In this document: positions 63,813 through 64,000 of the stretch, piece by piece | How the letters are laid out: the number at the start of each line of letters is the position of its first letter | Position numbering within the stretch: the first letter of the stretch is position 1 | Source of the DNA: Anaerolineae bacterium | GTDB lineage: Bacteria; Chloroflexota; Anaerolineae; 4572-78; J111 | Direction of reading: 5' to 3' | Length of the DNA stretch: 64,000 nucleotides | Assembly: GCA_016926805.1 (NCBI GenBank) | Contig: JAFGNV010000207.1 | Location: forward strand, 1 to 64,000 | Notes under the pieces: model-generated | What the model saw: only the letters and a program-made list of their open reading frames with translations | Database searches by the model: none | Told to the model about the DNA's origin: nothing | Translations under genes and position numbers: made by a program

Positions 63813-64000
63813 CTACTCTCCAACAAACAAGTCGGTATTCACCACTCCAATAAAGGGTAAATTCCTGAACTTTTCGTCCAAATCCAATCCATAACCAAAC
63901 ACAAATTTATTGGGAATTACAAAGCCGGTGTAGTCAATGGGAATGTCCACTTCGCGGCGTTCGGCTTTGTCCAATAAAGTACAGATTTTCAAACTGGCCG
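63813..64000 (-). CDS. hpt: Hypoxanthine phosphoribosyltransferase, C-terminal part
   Basis: The frame enters from the right edge and ends at TAG (63815-63813). About 61 residues are visible, including [19 protein letters not shown] and RNLPFIGVV, the conserved C-terminal purine-binding region of HPRTs. The rest lies outside the window. The enzyme salvages hypoxanthine and guanine to IMP and GMP. Confidence 0.9.
   Translation of the reverse strand, partial: ASLKICTLLDKAERREVDIPIDYTGFVIPNKFVFGYGLDLDEKFRNLPFIGVVNTDLFVGE

Noticed and set aside
1-64000. CRISPR array, prophage, integrated plasmid or toxin-antitoxin module
   Set aside because: No regularly spaced repeats, cas genes, phage structural genes, relaxase or paired small toxin genes were found; the only recombinase-like gene lacks catalytic residues.

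Overview
The window looks like chromosomal DNA of a Chloroflexota bacterium, probably Anaerolineae-like. This is inferred from gene content and style only: moderate GC, many TTG and GTG starts with good Shine-Dalgarno sites, lipoproteins with Thr/Pro-rich linkers, many soluble GAF/PAS histidine kinases, class III cyclases and a type 2 isopentenyl-diphosphate isomerase. No rRNA gene, tRNA gene, CRISPR array, prophage or intact transposase was found.

Layout. 1-2.7 kb: the end of an unknown gene, a two-domain S1 RNA-binding protein with a structured leader, a convergent CYTH protein, then a repeat-rich spacer. 2.8-6.4 kb: a three-gene biotin-dependent acyl-CoA carboxylase operon (carboxyltransferase, biotin carboxylase, carrier protein). 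6.4-12.1 kb: a soluble histidine kinase, an O-antigen-ligase-like membrane protein, a lipoprotein and a response-regulator-like protein with a degenerate receiver. 12.2-17.4 kb: tilS and a very large adenylate cyclase/ATPase/TPR protein, read leftward. 17.9-27.9 kb: a continuous shape and division cluster, mreB-mreC-mreD-pbp2-minC-minD-minE-rodA, followed by a small membrane protein and gltX. A 99-bp MITE-like element with a 10-bp target duplication sits between mreD and pbp2. 28.0-28.2 kb: an orphan 48-residue Flp pilin.

28.4-38.4 kb: a DUF255 thioredoxin-fold protein and a signalling block (two histidine kinases, an OmpR-type regulator, a zinc-ribbon microprotein and a REC-PAS-cyclase protein). 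Two inverted copies of one short repeat flank the DUF255 gene and the first kinase. 38.4-44.4 kb: a leftward run of cofactor-independent phosphoglycerate mutase, a phosphodiesterase-like lipoprotein, a Ser/Thr kinase with an FHA domain, a SleB-like anchored hydrolase and a cohesin-LysM lipoprotein. 44.5-49.5 kb: lipid-related genes (acyl-ACP thioesterase, acpP, type 2 IPP isomerase), a beta-propeller lipoprotein and mobA. 49.6-54 kb: a histidine kinase, a polyprenyl-phosphate sugar-1-phosphate transferase, a Xer-like protein lacking its catalytic residues, and ssrA (tmRNA). 54-64 kb: a GNAT acetyltransferase, a lyxose-isomerase-like cupin, an AI-2E family transporter, an anaerobic sulfatase maturase, an M48 protease, a GH43 glycosidase, a decayed glucosidase remnant, a TIGR03960-type radical SAM protein and the 3' end of hpt.

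Most of this is core cell biology: envelope growth and division, fatty-acid metabolism, tRNA and translation quality control, and cytoplasmic signalling. The most unusual items are the recombinase fold without a nucleophile beside ssrA, the pseudo-receiver regulator, the PBP2 with an extra C-terminal domain, and the set of short non-autonomous repeats. No complete new defence or mobile system was seen.
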